Positions 62,351 through 64,000 of a DNA stretch of 64,000 bases are shown here, one piece after another. The position numbers were made by a program, and so were the translations under genes. Source of the DNA: Nostocales cyanobacterium LEGE 11386 (GTDB lineage: Bacteria; Cyanobacteriota; Cyanobacteriia; Cyanobacteriales; Nostocaceae). The notes beneath the pieces are model-generated. The model did no database searches, had not been told where the DNA came from, and saw nothing but the letters and a program-made list of their open reading frames with translations. The stretch lies in the NCBI GenBank assembly GCA_015207155.1, contig JADEXK010000013.1, positions 34,103-98,102 of the forward strand, in the 5' to 3' direction. Numbering within the stretch: the first letter of the stretch is position 1; each line of letters begins with the position of its first letter.

Positions 62351-63274
62351 CTAGATAATAAAAAAGCTAGTCACAAAAGAGAGGTTATAGATAAACAGGG
62401 CAAAATCACCTACTGTTAACTGACCAACCTTACTCTGCATTAATTGAGAAGCCAGCAGTAGAATTATCCCTATCCCCAGACTTACCATATTTTGAAATAG
62501 AGAATTAAGAATAGCCTTGAATAGGCTATCCTTAATCATCATTTGGCGGCGTTGGTCATTTAAAGTACGAAAATAATCCAGCACATTTTCTTCAGACCCA
62601 GCTACCTTAATCGCCTGCACTGAACCAAATATTTCACCTAAAATTCCTGTCACTTTTTCGGTAGCTTGGCGACTGGCTTTTCTATAATGTTTAATCCGAG
62701 TTTCTGCTTGGCGAAGAATCAATATCATTCCTATCAATGGCAGGAAGACAAACAGTGTCATCTGCATATTGATATTTAATAAAATGATTAAACAAATAAC
62801 AGCAAATATTCCTTGTCCTAAAACTTGTGATAACAATGCAACATTTTCTTCTATTTGTTCAGCATCATCACGAAAATAACTGATTATTTCACCCTGAGAT
62901 ATAGTTTTTTCAGCCTCTTTAGTCACAACTATTGGCTGTGCTGTAGGATTCTTGAAAAGGCGGTCTAGTAAATTATGTCGCAGTAATGACCGTACAGTAA
63001 AACGGTACTGAGTTTTGGTAATACGTCCAGCAAATAAAGCTGCAATTTGTCCTAAATTCAGAGCTAGGAATAATGCAATTAAAGCTAGAGGTGATAAACC
63101 AAATTTTGCTCCATTAGTCAAACTGTTGAAGAATTCCCGGATAATTAACCCAGGTAGGGCAGGTAAGCCCATAATAAAAATCCAGAAACAAGAGTCAATA
63201 GTGTATAGTGTTGGGTTGTAGCGAATCAGTTGCCATAATAATGCCCAATGTTTGCGCTGTTTTGTTGCTAACAT
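62351..63274 (-). CDS. membrane half of the same ABC exporter, ends early at TAG
   Basis: The 307-aa product has an ABC exporter membrane domain: LLWQLIRYNPTLYTIDSCFWIFIMGLPALPGLIIREFF at the start and helices around GQIAALFAG, ILGQGIFAVICLIILL and FQNMVSLGIGIILLLASQ. It ends SFVTSFFII then TAG. A run of six A bases at 62360-62365 (T6 on the coding strand) is next to the stop, and one added T there would join this frame to the ATPase frame as one exporter of about 600 aa. Either a recent loss, a sequencing error or slippage. Confidence 0.8.
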   Translation of the reverse strand: MLATKQRKHWALLWQLIRYNPTLYTIDSCFWIFIMGLPALPGLIIREFFNSLTNGAKFGLSPLALIALFLALNLGQIAALFAGRITKTQYRFTVRSLLRHNLLDRLFKNPTAQPIVVTKEAEKTISQGEIISYFRDDAEQIEENVALLSQVLGQGIFAVICLIILLNINMQMTLFVFLPLIGMILILRQAETRIKHYRKASRQATEKVTGILGEIFGSVQAIKVAGSEENVLDYFRTLNDQRRQMMIKDSLFKAILNSLFQNMVSLGIGIILLLASQLMQSKVGQLTVGDFALFIYNLSFVTSFFII

Positions 63275-63314
63275 GATATTTTGTAATTTTTAATTAGTAA
63301 TTTTAGGAATGGTA

Positions 63315-63833
63315 TTAAATTAATAAATCGGTTAAACCAGTTTTTACTAACTGGGAAAAACGTGAATGAGAATTTTTAATTAATTCTTCTCTTTGACCGT
63401 ATTCAACAATTTGACCTTGTTCTAAAATTAAAATTTGATTAGCTCTTTCTACAGTCGCTAAACGATGGGCAATAATTATCCCTGTACGTCCAGTTAATAA
63501 TTTATCTACGGCTTTTTCAATCAGTTTTTCTGTGATGGGGTCGAGCCGTGAGGAGGCTTCATCTAAAATCACTAAACCAGGGTTTTTTAGAAACACGCGC
63601 GTAAATGCAAGTAACTGTGCTTGTCCCGCAGATAAGCCGCTACTATCTGGCCCTAATGTTGTATCTAAACCTTGGGGTAATGAGTGTAACCATGCTGAAA
63701 GTCCCAATATTTCTAAAGTTTCATAGATGCGTTCATCATTAATATGTTTATTAAAAAAGGTGAGATTGTTGCGGACGGTAGTTTGAAATAGTTGCACATC
63801 TTGAGTGACTAATCCGACTTTTTGCGGTAAATC
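63315..63833 (-). pseudogene. ABC exporter ATPase 3' fragment, cut by an IS5-type element
   Basis: From the element border the fragment reads DLPQKVGLVTQDVQLFQTTVRNNLTFF... with an altered signature GLSAGQAQLLAFTRVFL, Walker B LVILDEASSRLDP with a normal Glu, and H-loop IIAHRLATV, then ends at 63315. The Walker A part and the membrane domain lie beyond the insertion. It ends 40 bases before the next ABC gene on the same strand, and its catalytic features complement those of that gene, so the two were probably partners in a heterodimeric exporter. Confidence 0.8.
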
Positions 63834-64000
63834 GGCGTTGTTGCGTGAATAGGCAAAATGGTAAATTTTACTGATCGCCGATGTTTTCTAGCCGCCTATC
63901 CCAACGATGAAGACGAAAGCCCAGTACAAAGTTAAAAATTGGAATGCTTATGATGCAGCCCTCAAACAACGAGGCAGTATAACTTTCTGGCTGGACGAAG
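63834..64000 (+). mobile_element. left end of an IS5-family insertion sequence
   Basis: A new sequence begins at about 63834 with GGCGTTGTTGCGTGAATAGG, a typical IS terminal repeat, where the ABC exporter reading frame stops making sense. A transposase gene starts inside it at 63907. The other end lies outside the window, so target duplication cannot be checked. Confidence 0.75.
63907..64000 (+). CDS. IS5-family transposase, N-terminus only
   Basis: The ATG at 63907 opens MKTKAQYKVKNWNAYDAALKQRGSITFWLDE, the characteristic start of IS5-family transposases (KYKVKNW..YDAALKQRGSLTFW). It continues beyond the right window edge. The catalytic DDE residues are not in view. Confidence 0.85.
   Translation, partial: MKTKAQYKVKNWNAYDAALKQRGSITFWLDE

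Noticed and set aside
62357..62366. Programmed -1 ribosomal frameshift at C-TTT-TTT-A in the split ABC gene
   Set aside because: The zero frame does not present a standard X-XXY-YYZ heptamer (first base is C) and I see no clear downstream pseudoknot; an indel in the T run is simpler.
1..64000. tRNA, rRNA or tmRNA genes
   Set aside because: I looked for T-loop-like GGTTCGA motifs with matching acceptor stems on both strands and saw none; a covariance-model scan would be needed to be certain.
58182..64000. A siderophore NRPS cluster around the sucrase/ferredoxin-like gene and ABC exporters
   Set aside because: No NRPS, PKS or hydroxamate genes are in the window; the exporters could serve such a cluster beyond the right edge but this cannot be seen.

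Overview
The window looks like chromosome from a filamentous, heterocyst-type cyanobacterium (Nostocales; Nostoc, Anabaena or Nodularia-like). The evidence is the very frequent HIP1 octamer GCGATCGC, a phycobilisome core gene (apcF), a Ycf34 gene, glnA with gifA (glutamine synthetase inactivating factor) directly downstream in the opposite direction and NtcA boxes in front of both, a gamma-tocopherol methyltransferase very close to Synechocystis slr0089, heptameric STRR tandem repeats, and many small palindromic repeats. I saw no tRNA, rRNA or complete phage.

Layout. 1-4.5 kb: VOC protein (cut by the left edge), CHASE2 Ser/Thr kinase, two-TM potassium channel. 4.9-10.8 kb: argD, a secreted SnoaL-like protein, a double-glycine-leader peptide gene, tsaB, a small orphan CRISPR remnant, ycf34 and cca. 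10.9-20.4 kb: a minus-strand type I restriction-modification island (hsdM, hsdS, hsdR) with two toxin-antitoxin pairs, one of them with a frameshifted toxin, a further small ORF and a DUF4351 nuclease-like gene packed between the hsd genes. 20.6-23.8 kb: a flavin-nucleotide-binding protein and two GNAT acetyltransferases, divergent from a MocR-type regulator with a good candidate operator in between. 24-32.9 kb: epimerase, an aminotransferase remnant, tocopherol methyltransferase, KtrB/KtrA-like potassium uptake, DUF4346, TPM/Psb32-like protein, MFS transporter, SDR, a 33-aa membrane protein and a small secreted protein. 33.5-39 kb: a FecCD/FecE-type siderophore/cobalamin importer and a NACHT NTPase with an HTH-like N-terminus. 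39-45.7 kb: rtcA, a GlcD-like flavoprotein, a TPR protein, then a three-gene URC1-URC4-upp cluster that matches the URC uracil-catabolism pathway known from yeasts. 45.9-51.9 kb: DUF2294, a degenerate receiver protein, apcF, glnA, gifA, a methyltransferase and a small membrane protein. 52-64 kb: a VapC/AbrB toxin-antitoxin pair bracketed by a 28-bp direct repeat, several ABC exporters, ExoD, a sucrase/ferredoxin-like protein, and at the right edge a decaying heterodimeric ABC exporter: one half carries a one-base frame break in a T6 tract and the other is cut by an IS5-type insertion sequence.

How parts fit together. The glnA-gifA pair is a nitrogen-control switch: NtcA is expected to activate glnA and repress gifA, whose product inhibits glutamine synthetase. 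The URC cluster could supply nitrogen from uracil and lies about 2.5 kb from glnA. The RM island plus the NACHT protein and the CRISPR remnant form the defence content. Intergenic DNA is rich in miniature inverted-repeat elements, several with intact target-site duplications; two copies of one family keep a long hairpin although part of both stem arms has changed sequence.
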